64,000 nt of DNA from an uncultured Candidatus Entotheonella sp. (GCA_951828535.1 OX639990.1:1475300-1539299); one strand, 5' to 3'. Positions 16,962 through 25,320 are shown, counted from the first letter of the stretch. Made by a program: numbers and translations. The notes: generated from the letters alone by a model not told the origin.

Positions 16962-18008
16962 ATGCCCAAGATGAAAGCCGCTTTCTTCGACGGCGACAAC
17001 GCCATGATGCTGGCCGACATAGCCGCCCCCGAACCCGGCCCCGAAGACGTTATCATTCGCGTCCGCTCCACCGGTATCTGCGGCTCCGACCTGCTCATGA
17101 ACGCCGACAAAACCGAGCCCGACGCCATCCCCTTTGGTCATGAGGTCGCGGGCGAAATCGTCGAAGCCGGCAGCCGGGTGGCAAGCGGCCTGCTCGGACA
17201 GCGGGTGGCAATCGAAACCATCGGACACGGGCTGGCCTGCGCGCAGTGCTGGTATTGTCGGCAGGGGCAGTTCCGCCAATGCCTCAACAAGGCGGAGAAC
17301 GAAGGCGGCGGATTTGCCGAGTACATGAAGCGCCGCGCCATCGGCTGCTACCCGCTGCCCGACGACATGTCGTGGGAAGCAGGCGCCCTGGTCGAACCGC
17401 TTGCCGTGTCGGTGCACGGCGTCCGCCGCGGCCAGATGCAAGGCGGCGAAACCGTGGTGGTGCTGGGGGCCGGCAACATCGGCCTGACCACCGTCGCGGC
17501 CGCCCGGGCATTGGGCGCCGGCAAGATTTTCGTCACCGCCCGCCACGCCCAGCAAGGCGAGTTGGCAAAACGCCTCGGGGCCGACGACGTCCTGCCACCG
17601 GAGGGCGCGGCCCTCAAGGAAGCGGTCGAGGACATGACCGACGGGCGCGGCGCCGACCTGACTATCGAAACCGTCGGCGGCAGGACCGGCGACACCTTGG
17701 AGCAAGCCATTGACGTAACCCGCATGCAGGGCCGCATCGTCATCCTGGGCGGCTTCCGGCGACCCATCACGCTGGATTGGCTGCCGCCCCTTCTCAAGGA
17801 GCAAGCCATCCTTTTCTCGTCGTGCTACGGCATCCTGAACGGCCAGCACGACTACGAACTGGCCATCGACATGCTGGACGCCGGCAGGACAGCCTTGCAA
17901 CCCATGGTCACGCACGTTTTTTCGCTGGACGACATCCAGCAGGGTTTCGACACCGCCTACGACAAAACCACCGGCTCGATCAAGGTACAGATTCACCAGG
18001 AGGCGTAG
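16962..18008 (+). CDS. Zinc-dependent medium-chain alcohol/polyol dehydrogenase
   Basis: The 348-residue enzyme is a medium-chain dehydrogenase of the threonine/sorbitol dehydrogenase type. Catalytic zinc ligands are visible in GICGSDL (Cys40) and FGHEVAGEIVEAG (His60, Glu61), and structural zinc cysteines in CAQCWYCRQGQFRQC (Cys93, 96, 99, 107). The NAD(P)-binding fold shows VVVLGAGNIGLTTVAAARALG. It oxidises a secondary alcohol or polyol with NAD(P)+; the substrate cannot be told. GGAAGGAATACCC precedes the ATG. It begins a plus-strand run leading through the ComA-like gene to the UGSC selenoprotein, though gaps of 80-150 nt leave co-transcription open. Confidence 0.88.
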   Translation: MPKMKAAFFDGDNAMMLADIAAPEPGPEDVIIRVRSTGICGSDLLMNADKTEPDAIPFGHEVAGEIVEAGSRVASGLLGQRVAIETIGHGLACAQCWYCRQGQFRQCLNKAENEGGGFAEYMKRRAIGCYPLPDDMSWEAGALVEPLAVSVHGVRRGQMQGGETVVVLGAGNIGLTTVAAARALGAGKIFVTARHAQQGELAKRLGADDVLPPEGAALKEAVEDMTDGRGADLTIETVGGRTGDTLEQAIDVTRMQGRIVILGGFRRPITLDWLPPLLKEQAILFSSCYGILNGQHDYELAIDMLDAGRTALQPMVTHVFSLDDIQQGFDTAYDKTTGSIKVQIHQEA

Positions 18009-18160
18009 GGGAAACTCGACACGGGTACCGGAATGTGGTCTACTGCCTGGACTGAGCAATACCGGAATCCTGCCAAGGACGGTCTGAACGAATCGCTGCT
18101 ATGCGGGCAGACATGAACGGCCGACCATCTCCGGCACGCCGGTAAATCAAGGAGAATTGA

Positions 18161-18934
18161 ATGCACCCCTATGACTTTATCTCCCTCCCCGTCCGAACGA
18201 AGAAACCGCGTGAACAAGGGTTGACCTCCGTTCTCGACAAAGGCTTGGGGGTGATGCAGTTGCAGGATTTCATGGCGGACGCCGCACCCTATGTCGACAT
18301 CGTGAAGTTTGGCTGGGGCACGTCGCGGCTGTTCACCGCCGAGCGGCTGCGAGCCAAATTACAAATCTTGCACGACAACCAAATCAACGTTTGCCCCGGC
18401 GGCACCCTGTTCGAAGTGGCCGTCGCTCAGAATTGTGCAACGGAATTCTTCAAGGAAATCAAGCAACTCGGCTTTAGCTGCGTGGAAATCTCAGACGGCA
18501 CCGTGGCCATGTCGCACGAGGCCAAGCTCGGGCTGATCCGCCAAGCCAGGAAGCACCAGCTATGCGTCTTGTCCGAAATCGGCAAGAAATCCCCGCGTGA
18601 GGACAGCGAACTCGGCGTTGACGAGCGCATCGCCCAAGCCAGGGCGGAGTTCGACGCCGGCGCGTGGAAGGTCATCATCGAGGGCAGGGAAACCGGTACC
18701 GTTGGCGTGTTCGACGCCGAGGGGGACGTGCAGTCGCAGGAAGTCGATCAGATTGTTCGCGCCATCGGCCTTCAGAACCTCATCTTTGAAGCCCCGCAGA
18801 AAAAACAGCAGACGTGGTTTTTCAAGCACTACGGCAATCACGTCAACGTCGGCAACATCCCCCCCTCCGAAGTCATTCCCGTCGAGACGCTCCGCAGCGG
18901 CCTGCGCGCCGATACCCTGAAAGAGCACCACTGA
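18161..18934 (+). CDS. Phosphosulfolactate synthase-like protein (ComA family)
   Basis: The 257-residue TIM-barrel protein matches the ComA family closely: KPREQGLTSVLDKGL at the start, DIVKFGWGTSRLF, CVEISDGTVAM, KVIIEGRETGTVGVFD, EAPQKKQQTWFFKHYG and GNIPPSEVIPVETLRSGLR. Phosphosulfolactate synthase adds sulfite to phosphoenolpyruvate, the first step of archaeal coenzyme M synthesis and of sulfolactate production in some bacteria. Neither the phosphatase (ComB) nor the dehydrogenase (ComC) is adjacent, so the pathway here is unknown; a zinc alcohol dehydrogenase lies upstream. AAGGAGAATTGA precedes the ATG. The family assignment is strong, the role is inference. Confidence 0.88.
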   Translation: MHPYDFISLPVRTKKPREQGLTSVLDKGLGVMQLQDFMADAAPYVDIVKFGWGTSRLFTAERLRAKLQILHDNQINVCPGGTLFEVAVAQNCATEFFKEIKQLGFSCVEISDGTVAMSHEAKLGLIRQARKHQLCVLSEIGKKSPREDSELGVDERIAQARAEFDAGAWKVIIEGRETGTVGVFDAEGDVQSQEVDQIVRAIGLQNLIFEAPQKKQQTWFFKHYGNHVNVGNIPPSEVIPVETLRSGLRADTLKEHH

Positions 18935-19016
18935 TAACCGCTCGCCCATTTCGTATCTGGTTTGACTCCCCGCTTGAATACCCCAATCCCCGGTACGGTG
19001 CCTTGAGGATTCAGCC

Positions 19017-20066
19017 ATGACCTACCCCGCCCAACTGCACGCGGCCACCTACGACATGGCCGACGAATTTGAAGCCAACGAGTTCTATCAAGACCAAGGC
19101 TGGACCGACGGCCTGCCCATCGTGCCGCCGACCGCGGAACGCGTCGCGGCGTGCCTGCAGGCAGCTGGTTTGAATGCGGACGCCGTGGTGGGCGTGGAGC
19201 GTGTGCGGCAACGCCCGTTGACCGCCGAAAAGGTGGCGATCAACGCCGTGATGGCGGGATGCCGGCCAGACTACATGCCGGTGGTGGTAGCGGTGCTGCG
19301 GGCCATGTGCCAGGAACCGTTCAACATGCACGGCAGCACGGCGAGCACGGGCGGCAGCGCGCCGTTCATCGTGGTCAACGGCCCGGTGCGCAACGCCATC
19401 GACATGAACGCCACCCACAACGTGTTGGCCAACGGCAACCGCGCCAACGCCACCATTGGCCGCACGGTGCGGCTGGTATTGATCAATCTGCTTGGCTGCG
19501 TACCCGGCCAACTCGACCGCTCAACCCTCGGCCATCCGGGCAAGTTCGCCTTTTGCATCGCCGAAGATGAGGAGGATAGCCCATGGTTGCCGCTGTCTCA
19601 GGAGCGCGGCGTGCCGGCCGGCGCGTCCGCGGTCACCGTCATGTCGGTGGCACCGCCGCGCCAAATCATGAACGAGTGGACGCACGACCCGCAGGAAATC
19701 CTCGACACCTTCGCGGCTGAGATGCGGCACAACATGCTGACGTATTCGGTGTGGTCCGGCAGCTATTTCCTGGTCATTCCGAAGCAGTTGCGGGAGTTGC
19801 TCGTTGCCGCCGGCTGGCAGAAACGCGACGTGCGGGAGTACGTCTTCCGCGCCGCGCGGGTGTTGCGGCGGCAGTGGGCGACGGTCGGCAAAGCCAATAT
19901 CGTCAACCGCAGCGGCGGGCCCGACCAGGAATTCACCGCCCTGCGCACGGCGGACGACCTGCTCGTCGTGGCGGCCGGCGGCCCTGCCGGCGGGTTCGGA
20001 AGCGTCATTCCGCCGTGGCTCGGCTCCAAAGCGCAAGCCATCACCCAAACGATTGATTCACCCTGA
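19017..20066 (+). CDS. Conserved protein of unknown function, partner of the UGSC selenoprotein
   Basis: This 349-residue protein is not recognised as a characterised enzyme. It lacks a signal peptide and membrane segments and has an alpha/beta composition. Distinctive stretches are GWTDGLPIVPPTAERV, MHGSTASTGGSAPFIVVNGP, NRANATIGRTVRLVLIN, GHPGKFAFCIAEDEE and the glycine-rich end VAAGGPAGGFGSVIPPW. Cysteines near residues 82, 98 and 162 could be functional. The stop is only 18 nt before the start of the UGSC selenoprotein, which strongly suggests cotranslation and a functional complex. TTGAGGATTCAGCC precedes the ATG. The role is unassigned. Confidence 0.75.
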   Translation: MTYPAQLHAATYDMADEFEANEFYQDQGWTDGLPIVPPTAERVAACLQAAGLNADAVVGVERVRQRPLTAEKVAINAVMAGCRPDYMPVVVAVLRAMCQEPFNMHGSTASTGGSAPFIVVNGPVRNAIDMNATHNVLANGNRANATIGRTVRLVLINLLGCVPGQLDRSTLGHPGKFAFCIAEDEEDSPWLPLSQERGVPAGASAVTVMSVAPPRQIMNEWTHDPQEILDTFAAEMRHNMLTYSVWSGSYFLVIPKQLRELLVAAGWQKRDVREYVFRAARVLRRQWATVGKANIVNRSGGPDQEFTALRTADDLLVVAAGGPAGGFGSVIPPWLGSKAQAITQTIDSP

Positions 20067-20084
20067 ACCGGGGAGCTACCGCTC

Positions 20085-20609
20085 ATGTCTCTGCAAGTTC
20101 TTGATCCCACAGCCGAGGACGTGATCGCTGAAACCACCCATTCGGGCTACCTGACTACCTTGCAAGGCCGGACCGTCGGGTTGCTGGACAACGGCAAAAT
20201 CCGCGTCCGTGAACTGCTCGACCACATGGAAGACCTCCTGCGCACCGAGCACGGCGTCGCCCACGTCATCCGCCTCAAGAAGCCCGACGCCAGCCGCCCG
20301 GCGCCAGCCAACGTTATCGCCGACATGCGAGCCGCCGACGCCGTCATCTCCGCCGTCGGCGATTGAGGCAGCTGCTCCTCATGCAGTCTGCATGACGCCA
20401 TCTCCGCCAGGAAAGCCGGCATCGCCGCCACCGCCATCATGACCGACCGCTTCACCGCCACCGCTGAAGCCATGGCCCGCGCCACCGGCATGCCCGCCTT
20501 CCCCTTCGCCGTCATCCCCCACCCCATCAGCAACAACGACGATGCCGTTCTACGCGCCAAAGCTAGAGAGGCGGTCGCCCAGTGTGTAGAGATTTTGACG
20601 AAGTGTTAG
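20085..20609 (+). CDS. UGSC-family selenoprotein (in-frame TGA = selenocysteine 94)
   Basis: Conventional reading stops at TGA 20364-20366 after 93 codons, but the same frame continues for 80 more codons to TAG at 20607-20609. The continuation begins with Sec-Gly-Ser-Cys, the signature of the UGSC (seleno)protein family, then SSCSLHDAIS, KAGIAATAIMTDRFTATAEA, TGMPAFPFAVIPHPISNN and a final helical segment AVAQCVEILTKC. The N-terminal half (VLDPTAEDVIAE, GRTVGLLDNGK, DAVISAVGD) is also family-like. A hairpin with an AGTCT apical loop starts 12 nt after the TGA (20379-20395), suitable as a bacterial SECIS. The full product is 174 residues, probably a cytoplasmic redox protein of unknown substrate. 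GGGGAG precedes the ATG. It follows the unknown 349-residue protein by 18 nt. Selenocysteine insertion is inferred; selA/B/C/D are not in the window. Confidence 0.87.
20379..20395 (+). promoter_or_regulatory. Predicted bacterial SECIS hairpin of the UGSC gene
   Basis: TCATGC (20379-20384) pairs with GCATGA (20390-20395) around the five-base loop AGTCT. The loop starts 18 nt after the TGA and has G as its second base, as expected for bacterial SECIS elements, which lie inside the coding region just after UGA. Confidence 0.65.
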
Positions 20610-20673
20610 AGCTCATAGCGGACGGCAGATGACAATTGCGCCTCCATCGCAGCGACGAATTTAGAAAGCATTT

Positions 20674-20704
20674 GCATCATATCGCTGGTGATATGATATG
20701 ATGC
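20674..20704. promoter_or_regulatory. Inverted-repeat operator of the PIN/RHH toxin-antitoxin operon
   Basis: GCATCATATC (20674-20683) and GATATGATGC (20695-20704) form a 10-bp perfect inverted repeat with an 11-nt spacer ending 7 nt before the toxin ATG. Such a site is typical for autorepression by the RHH antitoxin or the complex. The AT-rich ATATGATATGATG stretch contains overlapping half-sites and may also be the -10 region. Confidence 0.6.
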
Positions 20705-20711
20705 GCGCGAC

Positions 20712-21137
20712 ATGAAAGCAGCCTTGGATACGGATGTTATTGTCGCGGCACGCCACAGCCGGTCCGGTGCTTCCCATGCTCTGCTTCGCGCCTTGCGCGA
20801 AGGGCGTCTCACCGCCGTGGCCAGTGTCCCCATGATGCTGGAGTATGAAGCAGTCCTGATGCGCCCTGAACAGCGCCAGGCCACAGGGATGAGCGCGCAG
20901 GACGTTCAGGATTTCCTGGATGGATTGGCGGCTTTGCTCGTCCTCGTGACCCCCCATTTTCTCTGGCGTCCGCGTTTGCGAGATCCCGATGATGAAATGG
21001 TGCTTGATGCCGCCATCAATGGCGGAGCGGAAGCTATTGTCACCTTCAATATCCAGGATTTCTTGCCGGGGGCTGATGTATTCAACCTGCGGATTCTGAC
21101 ACCGGCGGAGACATTGTTACAGATCAGGAGGGCTTGA
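20712..21137 (+). CDS. PIN-domain toxin of a toxin-antitoxin pair
   Basis: The 141-residue protein belongs to the 'putative toxin, PIN family' group. The acidic residues expected in the metal-dependent RNase site are visible: Asp6 in MKAALDTDVIVAAR, Glu in MLEYEAVLMRP, and Asp residues in RDPDDEMVLDAAING and TFNIQDF. PIN toxins cleave RNA, often tRNA or mRNA. The antitoxin gene follows with its ATG overlapping the toxin stop (TGATG), so the toxin comes first, the reverse of classical VapBC order. An inverted repeat directly upstream suggests autoregulation. It opens an accessory region that also holds a STAND NTPase and an IS element. Confidence 0.87.
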   Translation: MKAALDTDVIVAARHSRSGASHALLRALREGRLTAVASVPMMLEYEAVLMRPEQRQATGMSAQDVQDFLDGLAALLVLVTPHFLWRPRLRDPDDEMVLDAAINGGAEAIVTFNIQDFLPGADVFNLRILTPAETLLQIRRA

Positions 21138-21409
21138 TGGCTACGACCAGCAATTACGCGCTGCGCCTGCTGGCCTCGCTGAAAGCCGAGGCGGAAAAGG
21201 TAGCAGCCGCCGAGGGAACAACGCTGAACCAGTTCATCAACGTGGCAGTGGCGGAGAAGTTGGCGGCGCTACGCACAGCCCGATACTTTGAGGAACGGGT
21301 ATCGCGGGCGAACCTGGATGTCTTTGATCGCCTTATGGAACAAGCGGATGACGAGCCCCCGCGCCCCGGTGATGAGCCTCTGCCGGGTTCATATCAGGCG
21401 TTGAGGTAA
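21137..21409 (+). CDS. Ribbon-helix-helix antitoxin (HicB/CopG-like) paired with the PIN toxin
   Basis: This 90-residue protein starts at the ATG overlapping the toxin stop codon, with AGGAGGG just upstream. The segment YALRLLASLKAEAEKVAAAE followed by GTTLNQFINVAVAEKLAAL is the strand-helix-helix pattern of RHH/HicB-type antitoxins that dimerise to bind operator DNA. The acidic, proline-rich C-terminal tail (DDEPPRPGDEPLPGS) probably wraps the PIN toxin active site. It likely represses the operon through the palindrome at 20674-20704. Confidence 0.82.
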   Translation: MATTSNYALRLLASLKAEAEKVAAAEGTTLNQFINVAVAEKLAALRTARYFEERVSRANLDVFDRLMEQADDEPPRPGDEPLPGSYQALR

Positions 21410-21669
21410 CTCCCCAAACTGTCATCGCCTTCATCGTTGGAGAAACAGCCACTCCTTGCTCGGAGATTCGTAGAAGTTATGCACTTACGCTGCTGGAATT
21501 TCTTCAGATGATCACTCCCACAGAATTGATGCTCCTCCCGGTAATAAGTCTGCACGTCACCGGTATATGCCGTGGGTTGGTGTGACAACTTTCTAGTGAG
21601 CCATAACAGGACGCCTGCCAGTAACTTTTGTTCAGCCTTCAATCCCGTCAACCCTTATGCTCCGACGGG

Positions 21670-24249
21670 TTAACCTCTCAACCTAGTGATAAGGCGCCGA
21701 CAGTGCACATTATCCGGTTCAGCTTGTAGACCTTCCTCCGCCGTACGGAGAGCGTTTTCATCTTCGCCAGAGTGGAGGTAGAGCCAAGCAAGTCGGGATA
21801 GATCTGTCGCGGACGCGCTTTGTCGATGTGATTCCATGAGCTGTGCCAACGGCTTGAACAGTGCGCTACGTTGGACAGCATCCATTCTTTCGATGATTTC
21901 ACGCTTACCGTTAGCATAATTTGCCATATTGCTAACATCATCTAGGTCTGGTTCTTTAATCTTGGCAGCGTTCAAAAAGGCATTACAGCTTCCAATGATA
22001 TTGCCTATATTGAGATAGAGTCGGACCAAACGAAGCCATGCTTTCTGAGCTTCATCGCCCACTGGATTCTGCTCAAGAAAACGCTCAACACAGTTAATTT
22101 CACGTTCAAGGCCGTCACCAGTCTCCCGCTCAAGGTCGGCGCACATCAGCCAAGCCGGGGGATAGTTCTGTGCCATGAATTCCAGCATTGGCCGCATTTC
22201 CTCGATAGAATAACTCCCTCTGCTGATTTGAAGGGCCACCCTCTTAAAGAATGACTCAATGCGTGGGTAGTTACCCCTTCTTAGGTCGGTGCTCATTGTG
22301 GGTCCCATACCCCCAAGAAACTCGATATCGTCCCGGATCAACTCGTAATCATGGCTGACTTCAAGTTTTTTGCGACCAAATAATGCCGTTATAGTGGGGA
22401 TCCCGAGGAAATCGGGACCCTCCTCTACTTCCGTTCGTTCTATGAGCGACATGCGGACAAGTTCATCGACGGCTGTTTCTGGATCCACCCTCTCAGAGCT
22501 TCGCCAACGGAGCACTGCTTCAAGCGCGATTTGGGGTACAAGAGATCGCCATCCGCTAAGCGTAAGGAAAATACGTTTGGCCAACGGCGATAAATTGTCA
22601 TATGTGCGCTCAAACAAAGCGTTGAGAATATCGTCCTTACGAGCCAACATCTGGCTGGGCTTAGCGAAAGTACCCTTATCCGCTATCTCCCCCAGAATGA
22701 TCTTGATTACATACGGATGCCCATCTGATTCCTCAATGATCTGCTCTGTCTCTTCGGGACTGATTTTGTCCAGAATTTCAAGATTTCCAGCGCTTTTCCG
22801 AATGAGCTCTTTGGCTTCCGCATGTTCCATACCAGACACCTCAATAGGAAAGTCGGCCTTGAAGTCACGGAAGCGAGTAGTGATGACCGCCTTGTTCGGC
22901 AATCGGATATTTGTGTCGATCCAGTGATAAAGGTCAATCGGGCTGCGTACGGTCTCAAAGTTGTCAAAGACGAATAACTTTGGGCTGTCTTTTGAACCAC
23001 GCATTGCCTGTACTATTGTATCGATGCTGGAATCGGCCATAAGGCCAGTGATCAACTCCCTATATTCCTCGTGAATTTCCTTTTCGGTCAGCGTCTTGGG
23101 TTGAACAACCTTGGGCCCAGTTGGAGTCAAATCTATATCTCTTGCGCTGAACCACAGGATCATCCCGTACCTGTCTGTGTGGGCGATTTCGTGCAGGACA
23201 GTGAGCGCGAGTGAGGTTTTGCCAATACCACCCCGGCCTACGAGTGTGACGACCGGATGTCGATCATTGGTCAATTTTTCCCTTATTTCCTGTTCGAGGG
23301 AAGGACGTTTGACATAACCGGCCGGAGTGTCGGGTAAGTTAGCAAAGACCTCTCCAATGATGTCGAATCCGCTCAGTCCCTCTGTCTCGCTGGGAGGTCG
23401 GTCCGATGGAGGCGTCAAATATGGTTGTGCCTCTCCTCTCCGGCGATTATCCGTGATGGGTGAATGTAACTCATAGTTCTGGCCATTAAATTTGCCATTG
23501 GGTACGAAGAAATCGGTGGCATCAATATCGCTGTGCAATAGAGGAACCAGCCTTGGCTTCTCCAACCACAAATAAACGCCGTCTGGGTAGTTCTCCCCAT
23601 GCGTAGCGGCCGCTGTCTTTAGTTCCGAAAAACAAGATGTGTCACCACCAAGTTCGACAACCTTATATTTCCCTGACAGATTTCGATGCAGGTAGGCCCA
23701 TGGCAGTTGAAACATGGGGCTATTCTCAATCAGCAATTGAATGGAAGTTCGGAGATTCAGCACGAGTTTGGCACAAGTAGCGGGCGTTACCGCACCGTGG
23801 CCACGGGTCTTGTTCCGCAGTTCAACAAATTTTGTAAACCAAGCGCGCAGCGAAACCTTTTTGCTCATGTTCTGAGCATCGGAATAGATGCCACTTAGAA
23901 CTTCTTGCAAATCGTATATCGACTTGTACTGCCAGCTATCCTCTCCAACCCGCTGGGTAAACACACGAAAGGATTCCACAAGCGGGGGTAAAATATGTTG
24001 CGATGCTGGGCCGGTACAAATGTCTTCAAATGCAGTCGTCCAATCTCCGATTCCATCAGCCCTCACGAGTTTATGCAGAAATCGGTATCTGTAATTCTCC
24101 CGGTTGTCTTCAATTGAGGCCACTGAGGCCAGGACGCTCAATTTTATTGCAAATTCGCCTGCGTAGAGAAGCTCATAAAACAGTAGGGCGTCGGAATCGC
24201 CATTCGTTTCGACTCGCTCCATCATTTTTCCAATTGGCGTGAACGGCAT
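21670..24249 (-). CDS. STAND (NB-ARC-like) P-loop NTPase with N-terminal HEPN-like motif and TPR-like C-terminus
   Basis: With the ATG at 24249 the product has about 859 residues (an alternative start at 24291 adds 14). The N-terminal third is helical and contains RNKTRGH (Arg145-His151), the R-polar-x4-H pattern of HEPN RNases, in an ELRNKTRGHGAVTP context. A linker region with FQLPWAYLHRNLSGKYK and KPRLVPLLHSD follows. The STAND NTPase domain has Walker A GRGGIGKTS (about 338-346), Walker B LFVFDNFE (about 425-432) and a sensor AVITTRFRD. The last 200 residues look like helical TPR repeats, the usual sensor part (DENALRTAEEGLQAEPDN). Such proteins oligomerise after sensing a phage or stress ligand and activate their effector. 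The gene is visibly AT-richer than its surroundings and is flanked by PIN modules and an IS, consistent with a defence island. A defence role is inference. Confidence 0.8.
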   Translation of the reverse strand: MPFTPIGKMMERVETNGDSDALLFYELLYAGEFAIKLSVLASVASIEDNRENYRYRFLHKLVRADGIGDWTTAFEDICTGPASQHILPPLVESFRVFTQRVGEDSWQYKSIYDLQEVLSGIYSDAQNMSKKVSLRAWFTKFVELRNKTRGHGAVTPATCAKLVLNLRTSIQLLIENSPMFQLPWAYLHRNLSGKYKVVELGGDTSCFSELKTAAATHGENYPDGVYLWLEKPRLVPLLHSDIDATDFFVPNGKFNGQNYELHSPITDNRRRGEAQPYLTPPSDRPPSETEGLSGFDIIGEVFANLPDTPAGYVKRPSLEQEIREKLTNDRHPVVTLVGRGGIGKTSLALTVLHEIAHTDRYGMILWFSARDIDLTPTGPKVVQPKTLTEKEIHEEYRELITGLMADSSIDTIVQAMRGSKDSPKLFVFDNFETVRSPIDLYHWIDTNIRLPNKAVITTRFRDFKADFPIEVSGMEHAEAKELIRKSAGNLEILDKISPEETEQIIEESDGHPYVIKIILGEIADKGTFAKPSQMLARKDDILNALFERTYDNLSPLAKRIFLTLSGWRSLVPQIALEAVLRWRSSERVDPETAVDELVRMSLIERTEVEEGPDFLGIPTITALFGRKKLEVSHDYELIRDDIEFLGGMGPTMSTDLRRGNYPRIESFFKRVALQISRGSYSIEEMRPMLEFMAQNYPPAWLMCADLERETGDGLEREINCVERFLEQNPVGDEAQKAWLRLVRLYLNIGNIIGSCNAFLNAAKIKEPDLDDVSNMANYANGKREIIERMDAVQRSALFKPLAQLMESHRQSASATDLSRLAWLYLHSGEDENALRTAEEGLQAEPDNVHCRRLITRLRG

Positions 24250-24318
24250 TGACTTTGTCCTCTGTCTAGGAAACGGCCCGGAACCTGTCAACGACTTTGA
24301 GACACTGACGACTGCGAT

Positions 24319-25320
24319 TTACTGAGTAGTTTCTCCTGTTGTGGATGTCACGGGTGGATTGATCCAGACCGATTCGGGTAGGGGGTCTGGCTTTGGGATG
24401 CCTCGAACGAAGCGCTCGGGATGACGGGCCCAGGCGGTTTGAAGGGTCCGCCCGCGCCTGCGCAGCACGCTCTCGGTTCGATGGTGATGGACATCGTCCG
24501 GGGTGAGCATGGCAATGCCGCCATGTCGATGCTCGGTGTTGTACCAAGGGAAGAACGTTCGACAGAAGGCGATGGCGGCGGTGATGTTGTGGAACCGCCC
24601 GGGGAAGCCTGGGTGGTACTTCAGGGTCTTGAACTGCGCCTCGGAAAACGGGTTGTCATCGGAGACCTGGGGGCGGCTCAGCGAGCGCGTGACCCCGAGG
24701 TCGGCGAGCAGTTGCGCGGTGCACTTGCTCGTCATCGGCGCCCCGCGGTCGGAGTGCAAGGTGAGGACCTGGGGCCGGACACCTTGTTTGTGGCAGGTCT
24801 CTTCGATGAGACTGGCAGCCAGCGCCGAGTTCTCCCGGTCGGCGACCATCCAGCCGACCGCGTAGCGGCTGAAGATGTCGAGCATCACGTAGAGGTAGAA
24901 GTACGTCCACTTGGTCGGCCCCAGCAGTCTGGTTATATCCCAGGACCAGGTCTGGTTCGGGGCCGTGGCCACCAGTTCGGGTTTGGCGTACTGGGGGTGC
25001 ACACGCTGATCGCGTCTCTCGCGGACCGGCTGGTTGGTGGCCAGGATCCGATACATGGTGCGCTCCGAGCACAGGTAGTAGCCTTCGTCGAGCAGTGTTG
25101 CCACCACCTCCGCCGGCGCACGATCAACGAAGCGTGGACAGGCGAGCATATCGAGGACCTGCTCGCGCTCGGCGTCACACAGTGCCCGGGCGGGCGTTGA
25201 ACGGGGCTGCTGGTGCCCGGGAGTTGACCTCTGACGACGGTAGAAAGTCGCCCGCGACACGCCCAGCGCCCGGCACGCCGGCACGATGCCGACCTGCTCT
25301 GCCAGCGATTGGGCCGCCAT
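24319..25320 (-). CDS. IS3-family transposase OrfB (DDE integrase)
   Basis: From the ATG at 25320 the product has 333 residues. An HTH-like segment (ACRALGVSRATFYRRQR) is followed by the rve integrase core with the DDE triad: Asp in TWSWDITRLLG, Asp in LTLHSDRGAPM, and Glu in SDDNPFSEAQFKTLKY. The C-terminal FFPWYNTEHRHGGIAMLTPD is typical of IS3 OrfB. The ATG overlaps the orfA stop by one base (TGATG). The open frame also continues upstream in parallel with orfA to 25542, so production of an OrfAB fusion by frameshifting is possible. The gene appears intact. Confidence 0.92.
   Translation of the reverse strand: MAAQSLAEQVGIVPACRALGVSRATFYRRQRSTPGHQQPRSTPARALCDAEREQVLDMLACPRFVDRAPAEVVATLLDEGYYLCSERTMYRILATNQPVRERRDQRVHPQYAKPELVATAPNQTWSWDITRLLGPTKWTYFYLYVMLDIFSRYAVGWMVADRENSALAASLIEETCHKQGVRPQVLTLHSDRGAPMTSKCTAQLLADLGVTRSLSRPQVSDDNPFSEAQFKTLKYHPGFPGRFHNITAAIAFCRTFFPWYNTEHRHGGIAMLTPDDVHHHRTESVLRRRGRTLQTAWARHPERFVRGIPKPDPLPESVWINPPVTSTTGETTQ

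Noticed and set aside
21394-21651. 85-codon minus-strand frame between the antitoxin and the STAND gene
   Set aside because: No recognisable family, no ribosome binding site, and the composition of a chance frame in AT-richer DNA; it overlaps the antitoxin end.
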